A program made the position numbers and the translations under genes. A stretch of 36,203 nucleotides of DNA from JBQTIQ01 sp052387955 (lineage in GTDB: Bacteria; Actinomycetota; Acidimicrobiia; Acidimicrobiales; JACDCH01): contig JBQTIQ010000066.1 of assembly GCA_052387955.1 (NCBI GenBank), positions 1-36,203 on the forward strand. The letters run 5' to 3'. Every line of letters begins with the position of its first letter. Positions within the stretch are counted from its first letter, which is position 1. Below are positions 16,083 to 24,730 of this stretch, piece by piece. Under the pieces are notes generated by a model, which ran no database searches, had not been told where the DNA came from, and worked only from the letters and a program-made list of their open reading frames with translations.

Positions 16083-17531
16083 TCAGTTCAACCCCGGCCC
16101 GCCCTGCTCCAGGCCGGGGATGTTGAACGGTGGCTGCTTCGACGGGCCCCGGCCAGCGGGCTGTGTGCCCTTGGCCGTGACCCGACCGCCCTTCTTGGCC
16201 TTCTTCCCCTTGGGGCCCTTGAGCCCCGGGAGGCCGCCGAAACGCTTCATCATCTTCTGCACCTCGCGGAACTGCTTGATGAGCTGGCCGACATCGGTGC
16301 TGCTGGTGCCGCTGCCGTTGGCGATGCGCAACCGACGCGAGCCGTCGATCAGCGCCGGGTCGGCCCGCTCGCGGGGTGTCATCGAATGGATGATCGCCTC
16401 GATCCGGGCGATCTCGCGGTCGTCGATGTCGGCGTTCTTCAACTCCTTGGGCAGCCCGGGCATCATCCCCAGCAGGTTCTGCAGCGGCCCCATCTTCTTG
16501 ACCTGTTGCATCTGTTCGAGAAAGTCGTCGAGCGTGAACCTGCCCTCGAACAGCTTGGCCGCCGCGACCTCGGCCTCGTCCTTCTCGTAGACCTGCTCGG
16601 CCTTTTCGATCAGGGTGAGCACGTCCCCCATGCCGAGGATCCGGCTCGCCAGCCGATCGGGGTGGAAGGGCTCGAAGTCGGCCAGCTTCTCGCCGGTGGA
16701 GGCGAAGGCGATCGGACGCCCGACGACCTCCTTCACCGACAGCGCGGCGCCGCCACGGGCGTCGCCGTCGAGCTTGGTGAGGATGACCCCGTCGAGTTCG
16801 AGGGTGGCGTGGAAGCGCTCGGCGGTGCTGACCGCGTCCTGACCGGTCATGGCGTCGATCACCAGGAACGTGTAGTCGGGCTGCACCGCATCCGAGATCC
16901 GACGGACCTGGTCCATCATCTCGTCGTCGATGGCGAGCCGTCCGGCGGTGTCGACGATGACCACGTCGCGCCCGACCCGGCGGGCCTCCTCGACGCCCCG
17001 TCGGGCGGTCTCCACCGGGTCTCCGGTACCGGCCCGGGCGGCCTCGTCGTCGGAGTACACCGGGACGTCGACCTGACGACCGAGCGTGCGCAGCTGGTCG
17101 ACGGCGGCGGGCCGCTGCAGGTCGGCCCCGACGAGGAGCGGGTTCCGGCCCTGCTGCTTGAACCAGCGGGCCAGCTTGCCGGTGTTGGTCGTCTTGCCCG
17201 AGCCCTGGAGCCCGGCCATGAGCACCACGGTCGGCGGTCTCGACGCGTAGGTGATCCGCATCGTGTCGCCGCCGAGCGTGGACGTGAGCTCCTCGCCCAC
17301 GACCTTGATCACCTGCTGGGCCGGGTTCAGCGCCTGGGACAGCTCGGTCCCGCTGACCCGCTCACGCACCCGCTCGACGAAGCTGCGGACGACCTTGAAG
17401 TTGACGTCGGCTTCGAGGAGCGCCAACCGGATCTCACGGAGCACCTCGTCGACGTCGTCGTCCTGGAGGCGGCCGCGGCTCCGCAGCTTCCCGAAAATGC
17501 CTTCGAACCGGTCAGAGAGGGCATCGAACAT
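16083..17531 (-). CDS. ffh: Signal recognition particle protein Ffh (SRP54)
   Basis: Ffh binds 4.5S RNA and hydrophobic signal sequences and, with FtsY, targets nascent membrane proteins. The 482-aa product has the N domain (1-~95), the G domain with G1 GLQGSGKTT (107-115), DTAGR (194-198) and TKLDGDARGG (252-261), and a methionine-rich M domain (~300-440) with FLEQMQQVKKMGPLQNLLGMMPG. The last ~40 residues are basic and Gly/Pro-rich. ATG start at 17529-17531. Downstream is rpsP, upstream an unknown exported protein and then ftsY. Confidence 0.97.
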   Translation of the reverse strand: MFDALSDRFEGIFGKLRSRGRLQDDDVDEVLREIRLALLEADVNFKVVRSFVERVRERVSGTELSQALNPAQQVIKVVGEELTSTLGGDTMRITYASRPPTVVLMAGLQGSGKTTNTGKLARWFKQQGRNPLLVGADLQRPAAVDQLRTLGRQVDVPVYSDDEAARAGTGDPVETARRGVEEARRVGRDVVIVDTAGRLAIDDEMMDQVRRISDAVQPDYTFLVIDAMTGQDAVSTAERFHATLELDGVILTKLDGDARGGAALSVKEVVGRPIAFASTGEKLADFEPFHPDRLASRILGMGDVLTLIEKAEQVYEKDEAEVAAAKLFEGRFTLDDFLEQMQQVKKMGPLQNLLGMMPGLPKELKNADIDDREIARIEAIIHSMTPRERADPALIDGSRRLRIANGSGTSSTDVGQLIKQFREVQKMMKRFGGLPGLKGPKGKKAKKGGRVTAKGTQPAGRGPSKQPPFNIPGLEQGGPGLN

Positions 17532-17655
17532 GCGAAGGGCGATCCTACCGGAGCCTGCTGGCGGCCCCGGCGGGGCCCTGCGCCGTCCGACGGTCTCGTG
17601 CGGCGCCGATGGATCGACTGGGCATCGCGGTTGTGGCCGCTACAGCAAGCTCGGG

Positions 17656-19386
17656 TCAGTTCTCAGCCACCGGCGCGGGGAGCGGGACCGGTGTGGGCGG
17701 GCCGGGTTCGACGACCGCGGTCGCGAGGGGCGCGGGATCGGTCCGGCCCGGGAGCGGCTCGGTGGTCACCGGCGCGATGGGGTCCACCGCGGGCAGGGGC
17801 ACCGGCTCGGGCAGGGGCAGGTCGGTGACCGGCAGCGGCTCGGGCAGGTACTCGTCGGCCACCGCAGCGGCCACCACCGTGCCGTAGGTCTCGCCGCCGT
17901 CGAACAAGTAGACCGGCACGAGCCAGGCGTCGCGCCCGGTGGCGCCGGCGGCGACCATGAGACCGACCCGGGCATCGTTGAGCACGACCGGTTCCGGCGG
18001 GGGCGGTTCAGGGAACCGAGCCGGTTCCGAGACACCGGCGCCGCTGCCGGGGCAACCGGCCACCGACACACCACCATCGGAGGAGTAGACGGGGGTGGCG
18101 TCGCAGAGCAGGGTCGTCGCGGGGACGGCGGCGGGCGCCGAGCTGCCGACCGCCGCTCGGGGGGCGTAGGCGAACCATCCATCGTCGACGCCGCACTCGT
18201 AGCCCGGCACGTCGACGTCCGAGGCGACGCCATCGGAGGTGACCGAGGTCGCCGGAGCACACGCCGGGAGTGGGTGGTCGGCTGAGCTGCCCGGGCCGCC
18301 AAGGGCAGGCCCACTTCCCTCGGTACACCCTTCCTCACCGGTGTTGGTCTTCCAGCACGCGCCGGAAGGCGAGATCGGAGCGGCCAGAGAGCCGCCGCCG
18401 GCACCGGACATCAGGGCCACGCCGGCCCACGGCAACGGGTTCCCGAGGTTCAGCCGGTCGATGGCGGCGGCGGTACCCGTGAGCGGGTACTCGTCGGCCG
18501 GTTCGGGCTGGCCGAGGTAGCCGTTGGCGTACTGGACCACACCCTGGTCGCCGATGCTGACATAGGCGCCGAAGCCATAGGTGGGCATGCCGTCGACGAG
18601 GGGGTCGACCTGGACGGACATCTCGTAAGGAGAGTTGTCCCATACGTGGGCCTCGGCGCCGTCGACCGCCATGCCCGCGGCGGCCAAGAGGTCCTGGGTG
18701 ATGGCTTCGGCCTGCTCGGCCGACGGGAGATCGGCCGGGACCGGGACGGTGGTGGGGACGACGTCAGCGCAGACGGGAGCGCCGGCGGAGGCGTCCGGGC
18801 CGGGCTCGGCGCACGGCGTACCCACCGAACGGGACGACAACGTACATTCCAGCCCCGAGCACGTAGCCTCGCCGGGCCCGGTGGAGCTGCCTCCGGTCTT
18901 GTCGAGCACCGATTCGTCGGTGAAGTACCACGACCCGCTGCCGTCGCCGTTGACGAAGAGATGGCCTCCCTCACCAGGGCGGCCGAACTCCCATCCGCCG
19001 CCGTCGACAGGCTGCAGGTCGCCGTCGACCCCGAGGGCCGCGGCAAGCTGGCGGACCGACTCCTCGGTGACGGCGGCGGCGGGGAGCCGGTAGGCGCGGG
19101 CGGAGCCGGTGAGGGCGGGCAGATCGGGCCCGGCCTGGTACTGGGCCCACCCGGGGTAGGGGTACCTCGCCGACTCGGCGCCGGCAGCCGCATCGCCAGA
19201 GGCGGCGAGGGCCGTGCCCTGGGCCTGGCCCCTGGCCGCCAGCGGCAGCCGACCGGGCGCGGCCGGGCCACCTTCGGAGCCGGCGACCACGGCCGCGACC
19301 ACCAGGCTGACCGGGAGGATGACGGAAGCGGCGATGAGAGCGAGGCGAGCCCGGGTGCGCATGGCCGTTCGACGCCTCACGCCCAC
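17656..19386 (-). CDS. Large exported protein of unknown function between ffh and ftsY
   Basis: The 576-aa product has a basic start, one membrane segment at ~14-36 (LALIAASVILPVSLVVAAVVAG) and a long extracytoplasmic part. No catalytic motif is recognised. The segment around 220-310 (AEAITQDLLAAAGMAVDGAEAHV, MSVQVDPLVDGMPTYGFGAYV, ADEYPLTGTAAAIDRLN) resembles, from memory, uncharacterised actinobacterial membrane-anchored proteins often found beside ECF sigma genes. Several paired cysteines suggest disulfides. The C-terminal ~75 residues are a Pro/Leu/Val-rich repeat-like tail (PEPLPVTDLPLPEPVPLPAV). The start used is GTG 19386; an ATG at 19360-19362 is equally possible. Not assigned. Confidence 0.85.
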   Translation of the reverse strand: MGVRRRTAMRTRARLALIAASVILPVSLVVAAVVAGSEGGPAAPGRLPLAARGQAQGTALAASGDAAAGAESARYPYPGWAQYQAGPDLPALTGSARAYRLPAAAVTEESVRQLAAALGVDGDLQPVDGGGWEFGRPGEGGHLFVNGDGSGSWYFTDESVLDKTGGSSTGPGEATCSGLECTLSSRSVGTPCAEPGPDASAGAPVCADVVPTTVPVPADLPSAEQAEAITQDLLAAAGMAVDGAEAHVWDNSPYEMSVQVDPLVDGMPTYGFGAYVSIGDQGVVQYANGYLGQPEPADEYPLTGTAAAIDRLNLGNPLPWAGVALMSGAGGGSLAAPISPSGACWKTNTGEEGCTEGSGPALGGPGSSADHPLPACAPATSVTSDGVASDVDVPGYECGVDDGWFAYAPRAAVGSSAPAAVPATTLLCDATPVYSSDGGVSVAGCPGSGAGVSEPARFPEPPPPEPVVLNDARVGLMVAAGATGRDAWLVPVYLFDGGETYGTVVAAAVADEYLPEPLPVTDLPLPEPVPLPAVDPIAPVTTEPLPGRTDPAPLATAVVEPGPPTPVPLPAPVAEN

Positions 19387-19488
19387 CTGTTGGTTCCCAG
19401 CACCCTCGTCAGAGTAGGTCTCCGACCGTGCGAGCCGGCCGCGGATCGCGTCGCCCCTGGCGCCCCGATCGGGACGAAGGGGCCCTAC

Positions 19489-20817
19489 CTACGCGAACAG
19501 GGCGTCGACGAACTCGTCGGCGTTGAACTCGGTGAGGTCCTCCGCGCTCTCACCCAGGCCGACGAGCTTGACCGGGATACCCAGTTCGGCGTGGATGGCG
19601 AGCACGATCCCGCCCTTGGCCGATCCGTCGAGCTTGGTGAGGACCACCCCGGTCACCTCGACCGCCTCGGTGAACTGACGGGCCTGGGCCAGGCCGTTCT
19701 GCCCGGTCGTGGCGTCGAGGACCAGGAGGACCTCGGTTACCTTGCCGGGCTCCTTGTCGGCCACCCTCCGGACCTTGCGCAGCTCGTCCATCAGGTTGGT
19801 CTTGGTGTGGAGGCGCCCGGCGGTGTCGGCCAGGACGAGGTCGTAGCCCCGGGCGCCGGCCCGCTGCACGGCGTCGAAGATGACCGCGCTGGGATCGCCT
19901 CCCTCGTTGCCCCGCACGAGGTCGGCGCCGACACGTTCGGCCCACAGGCCCAGCTGCTCGGCCGCGGCCGCCCGGAACGTGTCGCCGGCGGCCATGACCA
20001 CCTGGCGGCCCCCGGCGACCTCGCGGCGCCCGATCTTGCCGATGGTGGTGGTCTTGCCGACCCCGTTGACGCCCACGAAGAGCCATACGTTGGGCTGGCC
20101 CGGCTCGAAACGCAGTGACCGCTCGCCGACGAGGTCGGCTTTCATCTGCGCCTTCAAGGCGTCGAGCAGGTCGTCGGGCCGCTCGATCCTCTCGGCCTTG
20201 ACCCGTACCCGCACGGCGTCGAGCAGTTCGGCGGTGGGCCCGACCCCCACGTCGGCGCGGATCAACGCCTCTTCGAGCTCGTCCCACGTCTCGGCGTCGA
20301 TGCGGTCCCGTGACCGGACCGACCCGAAGTAGCCGGCCAGCAGCTCGCGTGCCTTGCCGAGGCGGTCACGGAAGCTGGCCGGGGCCTCGACCTCGGGCAC
20401 CAGGTCGATCTCGACCTCGATGTCGCGCCGGTCGTCGGCTACGACGACATCTGCCTCGGCCAGCGAGCCCGCGGGCTCCCTCTCGGCGAGGGCGGGGCCG
20501 GGGCCGGGCGAGACCGGCTCGACCGGTGCCGACGGGGGTCGTGCCGGGCCCCCGGGCCTGGTGGTCTCGCGTCCCGGAGAGGGCCGTTTGCGGTCGGCGG
20601 CCGGGGTCCTGGGACGCGGCGATGCGGCCCCGGCGTCGAGTGCGCCGGGGCGCGAGGTCGTCGCCGGCTCATCGTCGCCGGCGCGCCCGTGCCCACCCGG
20701 AGCCCGGCCGCGGCGTGCGGGACGGTGACGCGTCGAGGGCATCCCCGTGAGCGCGGCGGTCAGGCCGACGACGATGATGATGACGGTCACCAGGAACACC
20801 ACCGTGCCGCTGTTCAT
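19489..20817 (-). CDS. ftsY: SRP receptor FtsY with N-terminal membrane anchor
   Basis: FtsY is the SRP receptor GTPase. The 442-aa product has an N-terminal transmembrane segment (~6-24), a disordered Pro/Arg/Gly-rich linker (~25-125), then the NG domain. Its motifs are G1 VGVNGVGKTT (~248-257), DTAGR (331-335), TKLDGSAKGG (394-403) and GLGESAEDL (420-428). A real N-terminal anchor is typical of actinobacterial FtsY and differs from the amphipathic helix of E. coli. ATG at 20815-20817. It sits 71 bp after the HtrA-like gene stop. Confidence 0.96.
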   Translation of the reverse strand: MNSGTVVFLVTVIIIVVGLTAALTGMPSTRHRPARRGRAPGGHGRAGDDEPATTSRPGALDAGAASPRPRTPAADRKRPSPGRETTRPGGPARPPSAPVEPVSPGPGPALAEREPAGSLAEADVVVADDRRDIEVEIDLVPEVEAPASFRDRLGKARELLAGYFGSVRSRDRIDAETWDELEEALIRADVGVGPTAELLDAVRVRVKAERIERPDDLLDALKAQMKADLVGERSLRFEPGQPNVWLFVGVNGVGKTTTIGKIGRREVAGGRQVVMAAGDTFRAAAAEQLGLWAERVGADLVRGNEGGDPSAVIFDAVQRAGARGYDLVLADTAGRLHTKTNLMDELRKVRRVADKEPGKVTEVLLVLDATTGQNGLAQARQFTEAVEVTGVVLTKLDGSAKGGIVLAIHAELGIPVKLVGLGESAEDLTEFNADEFVDALFA

Positions 20818-20888
20818 GAGGGCCTCACGGGCGACACGGTAGTCAGGGTGCGGTCATCGGCTGCCGGCCGGAAGCCCAGGGCCGCCGC

Positions 20889-22271
20889 CTAGTCGGACTT
20901 GGTCGTCCCCAGGGTCACGTCGATGTCGCGCTCGTCACCGTCGCGGTTGAGCGTGACCGTGACCTGGTCGCCGGGCTGGTTGCCTCGGATGCGGGCAGCC
21001 AGGTCGACCTGGTCGCGTACCGCAGCGCCGTCGACCGCGGTGATGCGGTCGCCCTCCTCGATCCCGGCGCCGGCGGCGGGCGAACCGGGCTCGACCCGCA
21101 CGACGATCGCACCCTCTCCGATGAGGCCGCTACCGGAGCCCTGCGTGGTCACGCCCAGGTAGCCGAACTCGACGCTCTCGCCGGCGACGATGCGCTCGGC
21201 GACGGCCATGGCCGTGCCGATGGGGATGGCGAAGCCGACGCCGGCGTTGGACTCGCCGACTCCGTCGGTGGCGATGGCGTCGTTGATGCCGATGATCCGG
21301 CCCTTGCGGTCGGCCAACGGCCCGCCGGAGTTACCCGGGTTGATGGGGGCGTCGGTCTGGATCATGTCGATGGCGCCGCTCGGGGTCTGTACCGGGCGGT
21401 CGATGGCGCTGACGATGCCGGCGGTGACGGTCTGGTCGAGGCCGAACGGGCTGCCGACGGCGACGGCGGTCTGCCCGACTACGAGCTTGACGTCGACCCC
21501 GAGGTTGGCCACCGCCAGGCCATCGACCCCGTCGATCTTGACGACGGCGATGTCGCTGCCGTCGTCGGCGCCGAGCACCTCGCCCCGATGGGTGCTGCCG
21601 TCGGCCAGCCGTACCTGGACGGCCGAGCGGGCACCGTCGAGGACGTGGGCGGCGGTGAGGATGTAGCCGTCGGCGTCATAGATGACACCCGAGCCGAGGC
21701 CGTCACCGGTCTCGATCTGCACCACCGCCGGCGATACCGCCGCCGCCACCGCCGCGATCGGCTCCTCGGTGGCACTGGGGTCGACGGTGGGTGTCGGCCC
21801 TGCGGTCTCCTCCCGGGCCGGCAGCCCGTTACCGTCGGAAGAGGACGACGGCGAGCCCACGAGCTGGGACAGCCCGAACCCGCCGCCCAGCATCGCCAGG
21901 GCCAGCACCACGACGAACAGGGCCCGCCACCGGCGCCGGCCGTGCGGCGGCACCGGCGCCAGTGGCGAACCCGGGGGTACCGGTGCCGACGTGGGCGGCG
22001 GCACCGGTGGGGTGGGAGGAAGGGCGGGCGCCATCGGGGGGGGTGAGCCCGAGGGCGCCATCGGAGGCGAGGTCGGGGCCGAACTGGCGGCGGCCCACGG
22101 TGAGGCCGGCGGGGACGGCGCCAGCGGCGCGGTCCGGACCGGTTCGGTCTGCGGGGGGCGGTAGCCCCAGGCGGGCGGAGGGCCGGGGTAGGGAGGAGCG
22201 GGGTTGTAGGTCACCCGGGCCCCGTCGGGAGACGGTGTCGTCGGGCGCTCCGCATCAGCCATCGCTGGCAC
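20889..22271 (-). CDS. HtrA/DegP-like serine protease, PepD-like, membrane anchored
   Basis: A 460-aa envelope protease. Residues 1-110 are a proline-rich cytoplasmic tail, ~117-138 a transmembrane anchor, ~170-365 a trypsin-like domain with triad His209 (LTAAHV), Asp240 (SDIAVV) and Ser315 (GNSGGP), and ~372-455 a PDZ domain (GYLGV, GSPAAGAGIEEGDRI). All catalytic residues are present. The start is GTG 22271 or ATG 22262; neither has a strong Shine-Dalgarno. It follows the kinase of a two-component system, the same order as mprA-mprB-pepD in Mycobacterium tuberculosis, where PepD degrades misfolded envelope proteins. A tandem 11-bp repeat lies just upstream. Confidence 0.93.
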   Translation of the reverse strand: MPAMADAERPTTPSPDGARVTYNPAPPYPGPPPAWGYRPPQTEPVRTAPLAPSPPASPWAAASSAPTSPPMAPSGSPPPMAPALPPTPPVPPPTSAPVPPGSPLAPVPPHGRRRWRALFVVVLALAMLGGGFGLSQLVGSPSSSSDGNGLPAREETAGPTPTVDPSATEEPIAAVAAAVSPAVVQIETGDGLGSGVIYDADGYILTAAHVLDGARSAVQVRLADGSTHRGEVLGADDGSDIAVVKIDGVDGLAVANLGVDVKLVVGQTAVAVGSPFGLDQTVTAGIVSAIDRPVQTPSGAIDMIQTDAPINPGNSGGPLADRKGRIIGINDAIATDGVGESNAGVGFAIPIGTAMAVAERIVAGESVEFGYLGVTTQGSGSGLIGEGAIVVRVEPGSPAAGAGIEEGDRITAVDGAAVRDQVDLAARIRGNQPGDQVTVTLNRDGDERDIDVTLGTTKSD

Positions 22272-22285
22272 GCTACGTCCGGGCG

Positions 22286-22307
22286 CCGAAAGCCCACCGA
22301 AAGCCCA
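22286..22307 (-). promoter_or_regulatory. Tandem 11-bp direct repeat upstream of HtrA gene, candidate response-regulator site
   Basis: ccgaaagccca occurs twice, perfectly and back to back (22286-22296 and 22297-22307); on the coding strand it reads tgggctttcgg twice. The repeat lies 14-45 nt upstream of the two possible HtrA starts, between the kinase stop and the protease gene. OmpR-family regulators typically bind tandem repeats with about 10-11-bp periodicity, and one is encoded two genes upstream. Binding is inference. Confidence 0.45.
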
Positions 22308-22366
22308 TTGGGTGCGGCGCCTCCGAGTCGCTACATGGGCTGGGGCTCGACCGGGGTGCCCGGGGA

Positions 22367-23728
22367 CTACAGCGCCGGCAGCCAGAGGACGAACGTCGAG
22401 CCCTGGCCGAGGACGGAGGCGAGGTCGACCCGGCCGCCATGGGCCTCGGCGATGGTGTTGACGATCGTGAGCCCGAGACCGCTACCCCTGGTCCCGCCGT
22501 CGTCGGGTTCGACCTGGTCCGGCGCTCGCCAGAACCGTTCGAACACCAGTGGTTGGTCCTCGACGGCGATGCCGGGCCCCTGGTCGGCCACGGCGAGGAA
22601 GGCCCAGCCCCGTTCGACCCCCGACGAGAGCGTCACGGTGGTCGCCGACGGCGCCAGCCGGATGGCGTTGCCGACCAGGTTGGCCAGCGCCTGCTTGAGC
22701 GCGTCACGGTCGGCGGAGACCACCACCCCTGGTGTCGTCCGGGTGACCAGGGTGAGCGAGTGGTTCACCGCCACCGCGTCGAGCTCGTCTGCCGTCTCCT
22801 CGATGACGGCGGCGAGCTCGACCCGCTCCCACGCCCGTGCCGCCAGGCCCTGGCGGGCGTGGGCGAGGAGGTCCTCGACGAGCTTGCCCATCCGCTTGGT
22901 GGTGCGTTCGACGACGACTGCGGTGCGGCGGAGCTCCTCGGCGCTGGCGGAGGGGTCGGCCAGGGCAACGTCGAGGTTGGTCTGCATCACGGCCAGCGGG
23001 TTGCGCAGCTCGTGGGAGGCGTCCTGGACGAACCGGCGCTGTGCCTCGAACGCCTCCTCCAGGCGGCCGAGCATGTCGTCGAACGTGTCGGCCAGGTCGC
23101 GTAGCTCGTCGTTGGGGCCGCCGAGGGAGATGCGCCGGGAGAGGTCGGTGGCCTGGATGGCGCGGGCGACGGCCGTGATCCGCCCGATGGGGGCCAGCGC
23201 CCGGCCGGCCACGAACCAGCCGACCCCGAGGCTGGACAGGAATAGCAGGGCCAGCGCGATGAACGAGTAGTTGCGCAACTGCAGCAGGGCGCGTTGGTTG
23301 ACCAGTTGCTCGAGGGTCTCGAACTCGGCCCGGATCGTCTCCTGGCGCACCTCGATCCCTTGCGGTGTGTACACCGGTTGGGTGATGACGTAGGTGCGGG
23401 CCACGTGGTCGTCGGCCAGGTCACGGGCGAGGGTGGCGTACAGGCCCCCGACGACCATGGCCGCCAGCCCGAAGAGCACCAGCGAGTAGATCAGGGTCAG
23501 CCGGAAGCGGACCGTGCCCAGCCAGGAGGGCATCCGGAGGGCGAGCTCGGCCCCACCGCCAGGCGGCGCAGTGCCCGACGGCGCCGCGTCACCGGGCCCT
23601 GCTGGCGACCGCTCGCCCGGCGCGCCGTCGGGAGGATCGGCGCCCGGGACACCGAACGGGGTCGCGGCGCCCGGGCCGCCGGCGGGGACAGCGGCCGCCG
23701 ACGCCGCCGTGGCGGTCCGGTCGGTCAC
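22367..23728 (-). CDS. Sensor histidine kinase, MprB-like
   Basis: The 453-aa kinase has a ~65-residue Pro/Gly/Ala-rich cytoplasmic start, TM1 (~76-100), a short extracytoplasmic sensor (~101-150), TM2 (~154-176) and HAMP (~175-228). A HisKA domain carries the phosphoacceptor His239 in DASHELRNPLAV. The HATPase domain has the N box ANLVGNAIR, G1 ADQGPGI and G2 GSGLGL. Everything needed for activity is present. Its GTG start overlaps the regulator stop (GTGA, 23725-23728), so the pair is translationally coupled. With the HtrA gene next it forms an MprB-type envelope-stress module. The stimulus is not shown by the sequence. Confidence 0.93.
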   Translation of the reverse strand: MTDRTATAASAAAVPAGGPGAATPFGVPGADPPDGAPGERSPAGPGDAAPSGTAPPGGGAELALRMPSWLGTVRFRLTLIYSLVLFGLAAMVVGGLYATLARDLADDHVARTYVITQPVYTPQGIEVRQETIRAEFETLEQLVNQRALLQLRNYSFIALALLFLSSLGVGWFVAGRALAPIGRITAVARAIQATDLSRRISLGGPNDELRDLADTFDDMLGRLEEAFEAQRRFVQDASHELRNPLAVMQTNLDVALADPSASAEELRRTAVVVERTTKRMGKLVEDLLAHARQGLAARAWERVELAAVIEETADELDAVAVNHSLTLVTRTTPGVVVSADRDALKQALANLVGNAIRLAPSATTVTLSSGVERGWAFLAVADQGPGIAVEDQPLVFERFWRAPDQVEPDDGGTRGSGLGLTIVNTIAEAHGGRVDLASVLGQGSTFVLWLPAL

Positions 23729-24417
23729 GGCTCCGGGGCCTGGTCCACGAGCCGGTAGCCGCTGCCGATGACCGTCTCGATCACCGGCCGTTCGTCAGCG
23801 GCCGAGAGCTTGCGCCGCAACGTCCCCACCGTCACCCGCACCGTGTTGGTGAACGGGTCGGCGTGCTCGTCCCAGACGTGCTCGAGGAGGTCCTCGCTCG
23901 AGAGGACCTCGCCGGCCCGGGACATGAAGTAGCGCAGGAGGGCGAACTCCTTGCTCGTCAGCTCGAGGGCCCGACCGCCCCGGGACGCCTCCATCCGGGC
24001 GGTGTCGAGCTCGAGGTCGCCCACGGTGAGGAGGGCCCCGGTGCGGCCGGCGTCGCGGCGCAGGAGAGTACGGACGCGGGCCGTGAGCTCGCTGAAGGCG
24101 TAGGGCTTGACGAGGTAGTCGTCGGCGCCGTCGTCGAGGCCGGCCACCCGGTCGGTGACGCCGTCGCGGGCGGTGAGCATCAACACCCGCGCCGTTCCCG
24201 ACGCGGTTCTCCCGTCCCGGATCCGCCGGCACACCTCCCGGCCGTCGACCCGGGGCAGGGTCAGGTCGAGGCACACCAGGTCGTACTCGGTGTAGGCCAG
24301 CTTGTCGAGGGCCTCGACACCGTCGTGGGCGACGTCGACCGCGTACCCCTGCCGGCGCAGGCCGCGGGCCACGGCCTCGGCCATGTCCGCCTCGTCCTCG
24401 ACTACCAGCAGGCGCAT
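23725..24417 (-). CDS. OmpR-family response regulator, MprA-like
   Basis: The 230-aa product has a receiver domain with VVEDEAD (acidic pocket at 7-8), phosphoacceptor Asp51 in LDLTLPRVDG, Thr82 and Lys104 (DDYLVKPY). A C-terminal winged helix follows (ELTSKEFALLRYFM, EVLSSEDLLEHVWD, NTVRVTVGTLRRKL, GSGYRLV). The ATG at 24415-24417 fits the receiver start; an ATG seven codons upstream is also in frame, and neither has a good Shine-Dalgarno. It is the first gene of the regulator-kinase-protease unit and probably controls the downstream htrA-like gene. Confidence 0.94.
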   Translation of the reverse strand: MRLLVVEDEADMAEAVARGLRRQGYAVDVAHDGVEALDKLAYTEYDLVCLDLTLPRVDGREVCRRIRDGRTASGTARVLMLTARDGVTDRVAGLDDGADDYLVKPYAFSELTARVRTLLRRDAGRTGALLTVGDLELDTARMEASRGGRALELTSKEFALLRYFMSRAGEVLSSEDLLEHVWDEHADPFTNTVRVTVGTLRRKLSAADERPVIETVIGSGYRLVDQAPEP

Positions 24418-24730
24418 GGCCGTCACGCTAGGCACCATCGCTCAAGCCGCCACCTCTGGGCGATGGGTGTGGAGGCCGCAGTCCCAGCGGAACGCTGAGG
24501 TGCGAACGCCGCGAGCGCCAGCTCGCCCGGTGGCGATGGGTGTGGGGCGCAGCCCCACTGGGACGCTGAGGTGCGAGCGCCGCGAGCGCCTCAGGCCGAC
24601 GGCGCGAGCGCCAGCTCGCCCGGTGGCGATGGGTGTGGGGCGCAGCCCCACTGGGACATCGAGCCAATACCCTCTTCGCCACGCGCCACGAGTGTCGCAG
24701 CCGCCGGCGAAAGACGAGCGAAGGACGGAC
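24418..24730. repeat. Divergent intergenic region filled with family B repeats
   Basis: This 313-bp region lies between the response regulator (leftward) and the moxR operon (rightward). It holds three copies of a gcgatgggtgtgg element at about 24460, 24533 and 24626. Each is followed by a version of the cgcagccccactggga segment; the first is more diverged (ccgcagtcccagcgga). Between them lie gaggtgcgagcgccgcgagcgcc and gcgccagctcgcccggtg blocks, some inverted. Unit spacings are 73 and 93 bp. The moxR-proximal 60 bp (24671-24730) are not repetitive and should carry the moxR promoter and leader. Confidence 0.75.

Noticed and set aside
15174..17828. An 884-codon plus-strand open frame
   Set aside because: It lies opposite khpA, rpsP and ffh, has no recognisable motif and is explained by codon bias of the true genes on the other strand.
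19455..19488. Possible terminator after ftsY (gccccttcgtcccgatcggggc on the minus strand)
   Set aside because: Two alternative short pairings compete, the loop is large and there is no T-run, so it was not called.
24457..24660. Possible CRISPR-like array
   Set aside because: Repeat spacing is irregular, the intervening sequences are themselves repetitive, and no cas gene is nearby.
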